From assembly GCA_024138025.1 (NCBI GenBank), contig JAMXBD010000428.1, positions 124,001 to 188,000 on the forward strand: 64,000 nucleotides of DNA, read 5' to 3'. Every line of letters begins with the position of its first letter. Within the stretch, counting starts at the first letter, position 1. The notes under the pieces are model-generated. The model did not search any database. It was given only the letters and a program-made list of their open reading frames with translations, and was not told the origin of the DNA. Positions 49,169 to 60,223 of this stretch are shown one piece after another. The position numbers were made by a program, and so were the translations under genes. The stretch is from Combretum micranthum. Lineage: Eukaryota; Streptophyta; Magnoliopsida; Myrtales; Combretaceae.

Positions 49169-51444
49169 TCAGAGTGCCCTCAGCACAACTTTGCTAGTTG
49201 AATGGACACCACTGGCAGCGAGCTTTAGAATGGCACGACTTCTGTACAACCTGCAAGCAGGATTCAAGTTAAAATAAGCATGAATATGCTATTGCAATTT
49301 GCAAGTCCATCTATTAGTTTCACTTCTGAATCAGGGCAAATAGACACTTCTTTGATTAGGAATGGTACGAAAGGATGAAATTTCGTGAATTCTTCAGCTT
49401 CAGTCATTTTTATGCACAATGATGCTAGCGAAAACAGTTCAGAAGGAACGGTTTCAAGTCATTTAGCCAAGGAAGTATATGTATGCATGGCTATAGCACT
49501 TCAAATAGGTGGCTCAAGCTCATTGCACCATTTCAAAGATTTATAAACTAAAACCAAAGCATGAAGTTTGAAACATTATTGTAATTTACTTTGAACTATG
49601 AATTTTCGAATTTTTAAACTCTTGGAGATGCTAAATTGCAAAAATCAAATAGTTAGATACTAATTGAGCGGGGGAAAAAGAATGCTGCGGAAACCTGCCG
49701 TTGCACCATGACCCCTTAATTGAGAAATGAACCCCAGATCTCACATACGCAGGTATGCTGACCATTATATTTATTTTTCATATATCAACAAAAAGGCTAG
49801 GAATAGGTGCAAGCATCCACCAACACCCCAGTGATCTAGCACTTTGTGCATGACATGTGCATATTGCATGTTGATGCACGTATGGGGACTTCTTTAAGAG
49901 GAGGAGGGAGACAAAGAGAGAAAGATACCCTATCAGAGCAAGGCCCCAGGTAGACAGCGTATAAAACAGCTTTCCAGCATGCCAAATTCCCATCACCTTC
50001 TCCACCTTGCCCACCCCACCTAATGCTTTGGTCAATGCTACAAAGTACAAATTTTTCATCAGATATCAAACTGCAGCTTGCTATTATAAAGTTTGCATAT
50101 CAAAGGATACATCATACATCACTTATAAGACCGAAATAAGAAGCACGCATGCTAAAGAAAACAGATGTAACATCAAATTAAAATAAGAGGAAAACATTTT
50201 TTTTTTTGGCTGGTAATAAGAGGAAAACATTGGGGATCATAGGCTGCTGATACAAACTCACTTTTTTGCACTTCTTCAGGAGTCAAATTCTGCAATGCCA
50301 AGAAAGCAAAATTAGGACCAGCATAATGAGATACTAAAAAAAACCACCCTTAAAGCAAACATACCCGAGCTTTTGGATTTGATAGAATGCATCTAGCCAT
50401 AAAATTGGCAACTCCATCAACAACATGTTCTTCACTAATGACAACATAATTCTCATCATCAATCCCACTCCATTCTTCGGTATTGCTAGGGACCATTTCA
50501 TCCGTGACCCAGACCCACCAACTGGGTTCTTCATTGTCGACTTTGATTAGGATTTCAGCTGATTGCATGTCAGCTCCTAGTCCAAAAACATAAAAATTAA
50601 CTTCAACACAACGAGAACAGCATAGTTTACTCAAGCATCTCGTTGAACAGAAAATCAAAACCTGTGGCCTCTCTAAATGGAAATTCATCGCCTGCTCCGT
50701 CAACTGATACCTTCTGAAGATGTCTGATTCGATTCAAGAAATTTTTTGAATCAACGGTCGCCACAAGACGAGCATATAGCTGAATTGCAATAGCGATTGA
50801 TATCATCGTGAAATTAGCGACCATATACGACCATATATCCCAAAAAGTGTCTTAAAGATTCAAACTCTATTTAACTGTTTCAAATTTATACCAAAACAAG
50901 TCCTATATTTCAAACTTCAAACATAATATGTAATTGAATTGCAATGCATTGCAAACTAACAGCGACAGCATCACAGGATATATCAAACTACAACCCCTAA
51001 TCCACATATGAAGAAAAAAGGGGCAACTTTTGGCAGCCATTCGATGCAATAATTTAGTGAACGCCCAGCAACGATAACAACTTAAAATTAAATTTCAACA
51101 ATCGAACAAAAGATTCTCTCCGTATTGACTTAAGGAAATCTGAATGTGTAATAGTATAAGAGAAATTCGAAACATTTTACATACATCAGGAGGGCAATCC
51201 TCCAAAAGACGAGGCGACTCAGAGAGGTTCTGAAGCAATTTCAAATTCTGTTCCAACAAGTTCTTTAGACGTGTGTTTTCACGTCGAAGAGACTCCAATT
51301 CTTCATCTATGGACAAGGGGGTCTTGTCGTTGTCGTGTTCGTCGTGTGGTGATGGAAGTGGTGTGTTGTCTCTATAGCTGTCCACGCTACCTCAGCGACC
51401 TCAATAACAGTCTTTGCGACCTCAATTGCTCCATGGCCACCCAT
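49169..51444 (-). CDS. Conserved plant protein of unknown function, coiled coil, six exons
   Basis: Exons on the minus strand: 51444-51185, 50779-50662, 50576-50365, 50289-50262, 50037-49929, 49250-49169, all with GT-AG junctions that join in phase. The start at 51444 gives MGGHGAIEVAKTVIEVAEVAWTA, which I associate with a conserved plant family of no known function. Residues around 50-80 form a coiled coil (EELESLRRENTRLKNLLEQN). Next is DCPPD-LYARLVATVDS, then EPSWWVWVTDEMVP, then EEHVVDGVANFMA, and a C terminus with IWHAGKLFYTLSTWGLALIG (a possible membrane-associated helix) ending VLRAL. Expected length is about 269 residues. One base is missing in exon 1 between about 51317 and 51385, possibly at the five-base C run 51317-51321 (minus strand); as written the frame shifts there. 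Confidence 0.82.
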
Positions 51445-51708
51445 TCTGATTTGGACGGAGCGAGGACAATTGGGGATTTGAAATTAGGGTTTCGTGGTTT
51501 GGGTTGGGATGTGGGCAAGAGGAGAAGGAAGGTAGATGATTGAGAGCTGGATTGTCTTGGGCGTGTTGAGCCGAAATGGTGACGTATGTTCTTTTTTGTA
51601 TATAAAGAAAAACTAATTTACTTTATTTCTGCAGGAAAAACTAGGTTTTGGAATGATTTTGCTATGATTTTGAAAAAATTTCTGGCAATAGGTATTATTC
51701 AACCCGTA
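51445..51708. other. Short promoter region between gene and retrotransposon
   Basis: Only about 265 bp separate the start codon of the minus-strand gene from the 5' LTR of the SIRE-like element. This must hold that gene's 5' UTR and core promoter unless the LTR interrupted them. No clear TATA box was identified. Confidence 0.45.
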
Positions 51709-52746
51709 TGTTTTATATGAATTTTCAGGAGATAATTAATTATTTTATTATATCAAACTGTATTTAATTAGTTGAACATTGTGAAATAATTTGTTAGAAA
51801 ATATATGTGTTTTGTATATATTATTCTCTAAAAATTGTGCAGGATTTAATAGAGAAACATAGTCTTAGTCGCGAGTCATGTCGAGGGCTTGACAAGTCCA
51901 TATATTTGAGGCGCAACAAGTTGTGGGTCACGTCAAGGGCTCGGTGAGTCCATACATTTGAGGCGTGACAAACTCAAGTCTCAAGCCTCAATGAGATCAA
52001 AGATGCAGTAAATCCAAAGCATAACAAGATAAGGCACGACAAGTTTGAATTTAAGGCTTGAAGAAGCACAGACTTGATCGATGGTCGTATATAAGGTGCG
52101 ATAATTTAAAATATGTCGCTGATGTCGCATAAAAGAGCCGTTACGCGCATTTAATGCTTGGTTACTTTAAGACGTTATCTCTAACGGATATTTAAATCTT
52201 TGAAGTTTATAAATACATGTTTCCTTGGAGATTTAGAAGGCAGTGTGATGAAAAAGAAAAGAACTGTGTAGTACAAAATCTTTTTAGGAGCTTTTATTTA
52301 TAAATATACAAATCAGAAAAAATTTCTCATTATCTTTATGCTTTTGTTCATTAATTTGCAAAAATCTGCAAAGAGAGATAAAAACATTTAAGTGCTTTGT
52401 TTTTTAGCATCTTGTGAGAGAAGGGAATATTTTATTTATTGTGTATTGTAAAGCAATGTACTGTTTAACTTGAGCGTGTGTATTTGTGATTAATAAAGAG
52501 TGTGAAGTCATCTGTTGGAGGCAATTGGTGATTGTGGAGAGTAAGAAGTGGGTAGAACTCTATGTTAAATTTGGGTTTAATTTTTCTATCCATATCTCTT
52601 TTATTTTACATATTATTATATGTTATTGTGATATCTACTCCAATTAAAGTTTAATTTGATCTATCGCATAAAAGTTAATTAGTTGTGCATTTAAGGTTAA
52701 ATACTCAATTCACCCCTCCTCTAGAGTATTTTCTAGTGTATTTTCA
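51709..52746 (+). repeat. 5' LTR of SIRE-like element (about 1.04 kb)
   Basis: Begins TGTTTTATATG and ends GTATTTTCA just before the primer site. It aligns with the partial LTR from 63716: shared landmarks are TTAATTAGTTGAA, ATTGTGCAGGA and the AGTCATGTCGAGGGCTTGAC / GGTCATGTTAAGGGCTCAA segment. A TATAAATA box lies at 52208-52215, and a block of GTCGAGGGC / GAGGCGYGACAA words precedes it (51868-52130). The left edge is accurate to a few bases at best. Confidence 0.8.
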
Positions 52747-52748
52747 TT

Positions 52749-52760
52749 TGGTATTAGAGC
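52749..52760 (+). other. Primer-binding site (initiator Met-tRNA)
   Basis: TGGTATTAGAGC, one C-to-T change from the usual TGGTATCAGAGC of copia elements, two bases after the LTR end. It primes minus-strand DNA synthesis. Confidence 0.9.
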
Positions 52761-52806
52761 CTCATCTCTAATTTTTTATGTTTAATTGCATATAGAGTAA
52801 AGATCA

Positions 52807-53081
52807 TGGCATCAAATGCACAAGGGTTTCTAGAAAGTCAAGCTATTAGTAGGCCACCGCTTCTAAGTGCGGCTAATTATCCATATTGAAAGTGTAGAAT
52901 GAAAATCTTTTTAAAAGCTCAAAATAGATCAATATAAAATGTAATAGGAAATGGACCTTTAATTATAAAAGGAAAAGAAGAAAAAGATTATGATGAAGAA
53001 GATTGGAAAAGATTAGATTTGAATGAAATAGCTAAGAATATATTGTATTATGGGCTAAATGAAAGTGATTTCAATAGAATC
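52807..53081 (+). pseudogene. Copia Gag N-terminal part (before nested LTR)
   Basis: The ATG at 52807 starts MASNAQGFLESQAISRPPLL, the standard SIRE-type Gag opening, with ANYPY followed by a stop where W is expected, then RMKIFLKAQ, and LNEIAKNILYYGLNESDFNRI. The reading frame is cut at 53081 by an inserted LTR and resumes at 56727. Two in-frame stops. Confidence 0.85.
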
Positions 53082-56000
53082 TGTATTACGCCTCAAATGG
53101 TACCATAAATGTAGGAGTATGCCACATATGATATTAAAGCTTAAGAATGATCTCCTTAGTCATGCAAAAGCCTCGATACCATATGTAAGGCATGCTTCAC
53201 AGCAATAGGAGACACCGGTAGGATGTGTTGTTCGAGAAAGTAACATATTACATACAAGAATCTAATTAAACATTCATCCTCAAAAACATGAAAATATAGT
53301 CTTTACATCATCTTAAAGACATTCCCCCAGTAAAATCTCCAAAGATAAAAAAATATGATCTTAGTCTAACATATAACAAATAACTAAAACTAAAGATTTT
53401 AAATGAAATCTATTCTAGAGTCTTTGAGTAGAATTCCCCCAAAAGCTTCCAAAAGACTTAAATCTTACCAGAAATAAAGTGACCTCGGGTATAAGAGCAA
53501 ATGGTCTTATGATAACAAAAATTATTAGAGTATAAGCTTAACTAGTTTAGTAAGAATATTCTTGGGTTAGTGTACTTGTAATAAGAAAATCAAACAAGTT
53601 ATTATTAGATAAACATATGAGATACAACAATCACATGAGTAAGCAATATATATGATCAATCGGAAATCATATGTTTGAATAGATTTGCACCCTCCATTCA
53701 GGGTTTGATGTTTCAAGCCCACACACCAGTTTCATAAATGAGTTTTGTAGATTTTTTGGCTCCTACTCGCCTTAAAATTGATAGTTCTTTCATGATTCAT
53801 CCATGCAGACTTGCAGGCTCGATGAATCCTGCTACTATACTATTGTCCATTGAGGGCATAGTAGTGATGCAATGTAACCTACTTCGTGATATGTATGATT
53901 AGTTTATGAATTCATTCTTTTCATATAATTAAAGTAATTTAAATGTAACTATAGAATATTTGCAAACTTCAACGAAATATAAAGATAATAATTAATTTAC
54001 AAACAATAGGTTCTGGTATGCTTAACATAATTTCAACCATCACCATGATCACAATCGATCCTCATCATAAACCCACATGCATATTTATTTTATCTTTTCC
54101 TATTTCTAGTGTCTCTAATTTACAAGCACAAACATAAGTACGAAAAAGTAAGAAATAAATTCACCGGCCATTTCTTACAAAATATCCCTCACTCGTAGAA
54201 GTCTTCTAGATATGGATCATTTAATTCTTTGTCACCTAAATAAAAGAGATACCCATAATGAGTATTTTGTAAGGATTTTTATCTAAAATTTCTAATTCTA
54301 TTTCACTATTCACGCTACTTTTCCTATAAAGGTTTTTTTTTTTAACTTAAAATGGCCATAACTTATTCATTTTAGCTCGGAATTTCGCATATTAGTAGTC
54401 GTTTTCTACCTACTTAAAAAGATCTATTTATTTCCAATGTTACTTTTAATTTTTAAATCCATTTAGGGGTCGGACTAAATCAGGATAGATTCAATTAAAT
54501 ATGTTCCAGCCCTTGATTTTCTTATTTTTTTTCAAAGTTTCACTCCATTTGAACACTTTATATCATTCATAAAAATATTTCCACCTTTGAAAAATATTTC
54601 ATATTGAAATTAACTTATATTATATGCATGACTCTAGTAATGTTCAAGAAATGATTTTCATAAAACAACCCTTCATAGAAGCTTGAAAAGTTAAGATTAT
54701 GAAAAAGTCATGTCTCTTGGTTTGTTGTAAGTATCATATTTGTAGAATTTCTATCCTTATATTTTATGGAAATTTATGTTCATATCATTCTTTTTTTCTA
54801 ATCAATTCAAGGTTCAAAATATGAAGTCTTGTGTTTTTATTTGAATTTATTCTGTAAGATTTTCCCAAAATTGTTTCTAGGTTTACTCTTAAAGAAACTC
54901 TATAGAAGATTTTATTTTGAAAATTCTATCTTTGATGGAAAGGATTGGCATGCTCTTTATGAGTAAATGATTTGAAAATCTTTCATAACAAAGAATTATC
55001 AACATATGTTAGACAAGAGAAAATTTTCATTTAGCACTTTGAATACTCATATGGTGCCTATGCTTTTGATTATCAAAATTTTCCTAAATGTTGATGATCG
55101 GGTTAATTTTGTAAAACAACGACTTATCTATATTTTCATTCTTAAAATTTATCAAGACAACCTCTCTTTAATCATATATGCATCATGAGTAAGATGAAAT
55201 GATTATGCCAAGAATAATATTTACACTTCATAGAAAAATTAGAAGATAGAAAAATCAAAATATGACAAATATCAAAATAAATTATGAGAGTCTTAGTTTG
55301 AACTCAAGGCTCCCTGGGACTTGAATAACTTTAGTCACCATAAAAATAAGAAAATCATAAAGAAATAAATAATGGAAGCTTTAAATTAATTTCAAGGCTT
55401 CCAAGACTCGAAATAATACCAGTCTCATGAATAAAGCAAAAATAACAAAAAGGAAATATGGAGTCTTAGATTGTAGTCAAGGCTATTGGGACTTCAAAAT
55501 GGACAAGTCTTCCTTTGTTTTGACTTGATGAATGGTAAGTCTAAGACTAAAAGTTGACTAGTCTTATTTATTTGCAAGAAAGTATATAAGCAATAATAAA
55601 AAGTTAGATTAGTGAGCCTTACAGGCTTTAAAAATATATATACACACTTATACATAATAATATATAGAGAGTTAAGTTAGAAGCATGAACATAACAAAAT
55701 CACAAATAAACATGGAGTTAAATAAGATATGAACAAGATGTTGTTTCTATGATTTCATTCCTTAGCATAAGCTCATGGGGATTTTTGAAATCATAACATA
55801 CATGTTGTTTATGTTATGTTAACATAGACTAAAGAGATGGTTTATTGTTTACCTAAAGCTTGAAGATGGATGATGGATTAAAGAAAATTTGTGAAACACA
55901 CAAAGAGAGGGAGGGGGATTCATGGTTTTGAAAGATAAGAAGAGAGAGTGTTTGAGGAAAAATTTAAGAGTTTAGTTATGTATGAAAAGTGTGTGTAAAG

Positions 56001-56722
56001 AATGAAAGAGGGAGGGGGATTTATAGAGTTTGAGAAAATAATTTAGAGGCGAATAAAATAAATGAAAAAGAAATTATTTGGAGGGAAATGAGAGAGGGCA
56101 GCGGTGACCGTGGGTAGAAGAGGGGGAGGAGAAAGATTAAAAATTATTTTTTTGTAAAGAAAAGTAAGTAAAGTATAAGAGGAGTTATGTAAAAAGTAGT
56201 ATTGGAAAAGAAAATGTAAGAATAGGTATGAAAGAGTTGTAAAAGTAAGTAGTAAGAAAAATTACAGATAGAGGAATAGTGATGAATAGTAGTGAATGGT
56301 AATTGAATAGTAAACAAGACAAATTAAATACCGGTAGTATGAAAAATATGCATAAATGGGCTATATTTGATATTTTTGAAAGCCGAAAAATTTTGTAACT
56401 GATATTTTACAATTCCTTATCACGTTACGAATATAAATATATTGTCGGAATATTTTTCTCATTTTCCATGTTATTACCCTGATTTCAGAAACTAATCCCG
56501 TGCGAGTTCGAAATAATTGAATTTTCAGCGAATATGATTTTTTAGGTTATATGACATTTTTCTGAGTTAGAATCTAGGATTATCTCATTTTTATTATTCT
56601 AGGATATTTTGCGCGGTCTTGCCGAATCTAGTTCCACTATAACTCTTTGTTGATCTATGTTAGCTTTTGGGTTTTAGTTTAACTTCCAGTTCTAGGGTTT
56701 GCTGTCATAAAATCTAGTTTAC
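53082..56722 (-). mobile_element. Solo LTR-like insertion of 3.6 kb in gag
   Basis: The block interrupts Gag precisely: homology runs FNRI up to 53081 and picks up again with WTCKPTKDIWDELE from 56727. The flanks GAATC (53077-53081) and CAATC (56722-56726) match at four of five bases. On the minus strand it starts near TGTAAACTAG, has a TATAAAT box (56019-56025) followed by a CT-rich leader, and ends GGCGTAATACA, as gypsy LTRs do. No ORF of note. Inside, around 55290-55560, a CAAGGCTNNNNGGGACT-type phrase recurs about three times. One very long solo LTR is the simplest reading. Confidence 0.65.
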
Positions 56723-56726
56723 AATC

Positions 56727-58122
56727 TGGACATGTAAACCTACTAAAGATATATGGGATGAATTAGAAAATATTTATGAAGGAACTTTAAGAGTAAGAGA
56801 TACAAACAAAAAAAAAAGTTTTTACTATGGACAGTTTGAAAATTTCAAAATGCTTTCAAATAAATTTATAGATGAGATGCATAACAAATTCATCAACATT
56901 ATAAATCATTTGAGTGTGCTTGGAGAGAATTTTACTAATTTGGAAATAAATTTTAAATTACTCAGATCACTACTTAAAGATTGGGAATAAAAGAGAATAG
57001 CTATTGAAGAAGCATAAGATTTAAGTGCTATGAGTAAAGAGGGACTTCTTGGTGTACCCAAGACAAATAAGCTTATTAAGAAGTAAGGAGAGGAATCAAA
57101 CAAGAAGGCCATTGCTTAAAAGCTACAAGTCATGATTCCAACGGAGAAGAAGATGATGATAATGATGATGAGGAACTTGTCTTGATGGCCAAAAGGTTCA
57201 AGAAGTTCATGGGGATTAACAACAAGACAAAAAGAATGGACGATGGTAGTAGCTCATCAAGATACAAAAAGAAGGATGTAATAACTTACTACAAATGTCA
57301 CAAACTAGGACACATCCAACAATACTATCCACTACTTAAGAAAGCATCCAAAGGATCCAGAAAGGAACCTCTTATAGCCACTTAAAGTGATGATAACTCA
57401 AGTGACTCAAATGAGAATATGTGTTTCATGGCACTGGATGATGAGACAAGTTCTCCATCTTCTCCTTCTTATGATGAGACGTGTGCAATAAATGATAAAG
57501 TATGCAGTAAGTTAGTAAAAGTAGAAAAAAAGAACAACATGCTTAAAATATTAATGATGAAAGTAGGAGAAGAATTGAATAAATTTCGAACTGAGCATGA
57601 GGAGATTAAAATAAAAAATGAAAGGCTACATGAAGAAATTAATGTTTAAAATTAGAGAATGATAAGATGATTAATAAATATAAAAAGTTAAAAAGCAAAA
57701 ATGAAGAATCAAGCAAGATTAATGAGAAATTAACAATTGAAAATGATTTACTTGACATTGAAGTAAAAACTTTAAATAATGATGATGTTGTTTTATGTGC
57801 TAGTGGTGGTGGTAGTAGTAGTGATAAAATCTTAAAGGAGCTAAAGGAGCTAAAAAATGAAAATATTATATTGAAAGCTGGCTTAGATGATTTAAAAGCA
57901 ACTATAGCCAAGTACACCAATGGGAAGAAGAATTTGAGCACATTTGCTGGAAATCAAAGGTGTGATTCAAACAAATATGGAATTGACTATAATAGAGAAG
58001 GTAGCTACAAGTCCCATAAAACTCAGTTTATGAGAGCCACTCATGGGACATGCAACTACTGTAGAAAATTATTCAATTGCACAAAATTATACAATAAGAA
58101 GAGCCATCCATTTGAATCATAA
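56727..58122 (+). pseudogene. Copia Gag C-terminal part with decayed zinc knuckles
   Basis: Continues from 53081: KDIWDELENIYEGT, FKMLSNKFIDEMHNKF, INHLSVLGENF and related Gag blocks (56735-57000), then a MAKRFKKFM block and the knuckle TYYKCHKLGHIQQYY (about 57285-57330), in which two of the four zinc ligands (Cys) have become Tyr. A long coiled coil with KNEN/NEKL repeats follows (57419-57930), then a second decayed knuckle (CNYCRKLFNC). Stops and shifts occur near 56990, 57017, 57110 and 57385. Confidence 0.82.
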
Positions 58123-58472
58123 AAGCAAGCTAGTTTGGGTTCTTAAAAGAGAAGTCCTTATTACACCTAATCAAAAAGGACCCAAACTCAAATGGGTAAG
58201 TGGAAAAAACAAACGATACTTGGATTGCGATTGCTCTAAGCACAAGACTGGAGACACTTCTAATTTTACATATTTAGACCTGAAAGATCAAGAGAATGTT
58301 ACCTTTGGAGATAATTGAAAGTTAACTGTTCTTGGTGAAGATAACATTCTATTAAACAAAGAATTGATTAGTAAGAATATGCTTTTAGTTGATGGTTTAA
58401 AACATAACTTGCTTAGTGCTAGCCAATTGTGTGATAATGGTTTTGGAGTGACATTTCTTGCCAATAGATGCT
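58123..58472 (+). pseudogene. Copia protease region (active site lost)
   Basis: GPKLKWVSG and YLDCDCSKHKTGD correspond to the copia protease site; the DSG/DTG triad reads D-C-D, which should abolish catalysis. VTFGDN follows, then the region NKELISKNMLLVDGLKHNLLSASQLCDNGFGVTF. The frame is cut at 58472 by the solo LTR and resumes after it at 60224, where CSIEIIDNNQAYFEG continues the same domain. Confidence 0.82.
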
Positions 58473-60223
58473 TGATAATTCATTTTTACTTTATATTTTT
58501 CATAGGATTTTGAGCTTAATTTGCTAAGAATTTCTGATAAAATCCTGCAAAAATCATGCTTTGGATAAATAATTTTGTTTTAAAGCTCTTAGAAACAATT
58601 AAGGAGTAAACAAGTGTTTTAATGTAGATTTGGAGCAAAAACAACAAAAATGAAAAAGTCGAGCCCTGAAAAGACATAGCTGAGGCCAAAACAGAGAAAG
58701 AAGACAGCAAAAATTGGTCTATCGAGCCTTAATTGCAAGCCCTCGAGATGACCTTCGACTTCAGTCGAAGCAATTGAGCATCATTCTGAAGAAAATACAT
58801 TGTCGAGCCTCAAAACTCAACCCTCAACAATTGTGTTGCGAGACCAATTCCTTAACAAGATTTTCTCGAGCCTTAACAATTTAACCTTCGAACTCTCAAT
58901 TTTGCCCTCGATAAAGCAATGGACAAAAACGCATAGTTTACTTAAGAATTTCTTGAAATCGAGTCTGATCTTGCTGAATACAAGCCTCGACTAACAGAGC
59001 ACGCGACCTTCGACGAGTGTTTTCACAGATTATTTGCACGCGTGGAAAGTTACCAAATTCTGTTAGAAATGATCTGTCGAATATGCCACGTGTCAAATAA
59101 AGATGGCCATGCTTTCTGCACCTAGTAGCCTATAAATAAACATGTAAGCGTACATTATAAAGTATGTACCAACAGTGTAAATCAGTATTAACGTAGATTT
59201 TTGAGTAAAAAAATTCCCATTTCTTTTTACTTGAAAATTTTCTCTGTTTTTTAGGTAAAATCAATTTAACCCATTGTTTGTAATTTTCTATGATTTTTTG
59301 AGCAATTAATTGATTCATCTTTTGAGCTTGTTTATTTCTTCTAATTTATGCTTATTTTGATAAATCCATGGAGAAATAAACTCCTACAACTTAAGGATTA
59401 CGAATCCAATTCCTGATTTAGTCTGATTTCAAATGCGCTTTCAAGTAAATTTGATTGGGTGCTTGTAATTAGTAACTTGAATTTAACGTGTGGTTTTTAA
59501 AGGAATGGTGCATTCTTTTAGATCCACGATTGATTTCAATTGAATAGTTTGAGAGATCATTCGATTGAATAGATCTGTGGTTGCTAATGGAGTCGATCCA
59601 ATTACTCTTCTTGCTGAGGAATGGGTGAAGACTTCCTGTCACTTGTTTCAAAAATTCATTGAGTTGTCTTTTTAAAACAATGGATTCCTATTCCTTATGC
59701 GGATCTAGTTAAAACTTCAGATTACTGGTTTTAACTAGATCTAGAACTACTGACTTTGAGAGGAGCTTTAGTTTAAATTAGAGAATCCGATGGTATAAAC
59801 ACACAATTTCAACAACTTTTAAGAAGTTTTTATCCTTAGAAATCATTTTGATAAAGAATTGGTGAAGTAACTCTGAGCTACTATCTTATAGAAGTTACAG
59901 GCTTATTTCTAATTTTACCCATTAAATATTTGTTAATATTTCTAACTTGGCATAGTTTATTTTTCCTTTATGTTCTTCTTAAATGTTTCTTTGGATAGAT
60001 AATTAATGGGATTGAGAGTATACTAGATGCCAATCATTCCCTTGGGACCGACCTAAATCATTTACTATGCTACATTTGATGGGTGCTTGCCCTGTGAGAC
60101 TGTAGTTATCGATTTAGAAAATATTTATAAATTGAAAATCTTAGTCAATGATCAGTGGAATTTGAACCTTGAATTTCACAAATCACATTTTATTAACAAC
60201 AAAACACTCACTCATCCAAACCA
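58473..60223 (+). mobile_element. Solo LTR of Athila-like family (1751 bp) with perfect TSD
   Basis: Starts TGATAATTCA and ends CATCCAAACCA, flanked by the perfect 5-bp duplication ATGCT (58468-58472 and 60224-60228). Removing the LTR and one duplication rejoins the copia reading frame. It is the reverse complement, over its whole length, of the LTR at 8225-9971. Shared parts include the CTAGTAGCCTATAAATAAAC promoter segment, the TCGAGCC word block and the TGATGGGTGCTTGCCCTGTG segment near the 3' end. No internal region remains, so it arose by LTR-LTR recombination. Confidence 0.93.
59087..59138 (+). promoter_or_regulatory. G-box and TATA of the solo LTR
   Basis: CACGTG at 59087-59092 inside GCCACGTGTCA (an ABRE-type core), and TATAAATA at 59131-59138, 44 bp apart start to start. 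The paired LTR at 8225-9971 keeps the same elements and spacing. The LTR could drive transcription rightward into copia sequence. Confidence 0.6.

Noticed and set aside
55006..55188. Small plus-strand open frame in the nested LTR
   Set aside because: Short, AT-driven, without motifs.
53082..56722. Intron or spacer belonging to the copia element
   Set aside because: Its exact position in Gag, LTR-like ends and near-identical flanks fit an insertion better, and related Gag genes have no intron there.
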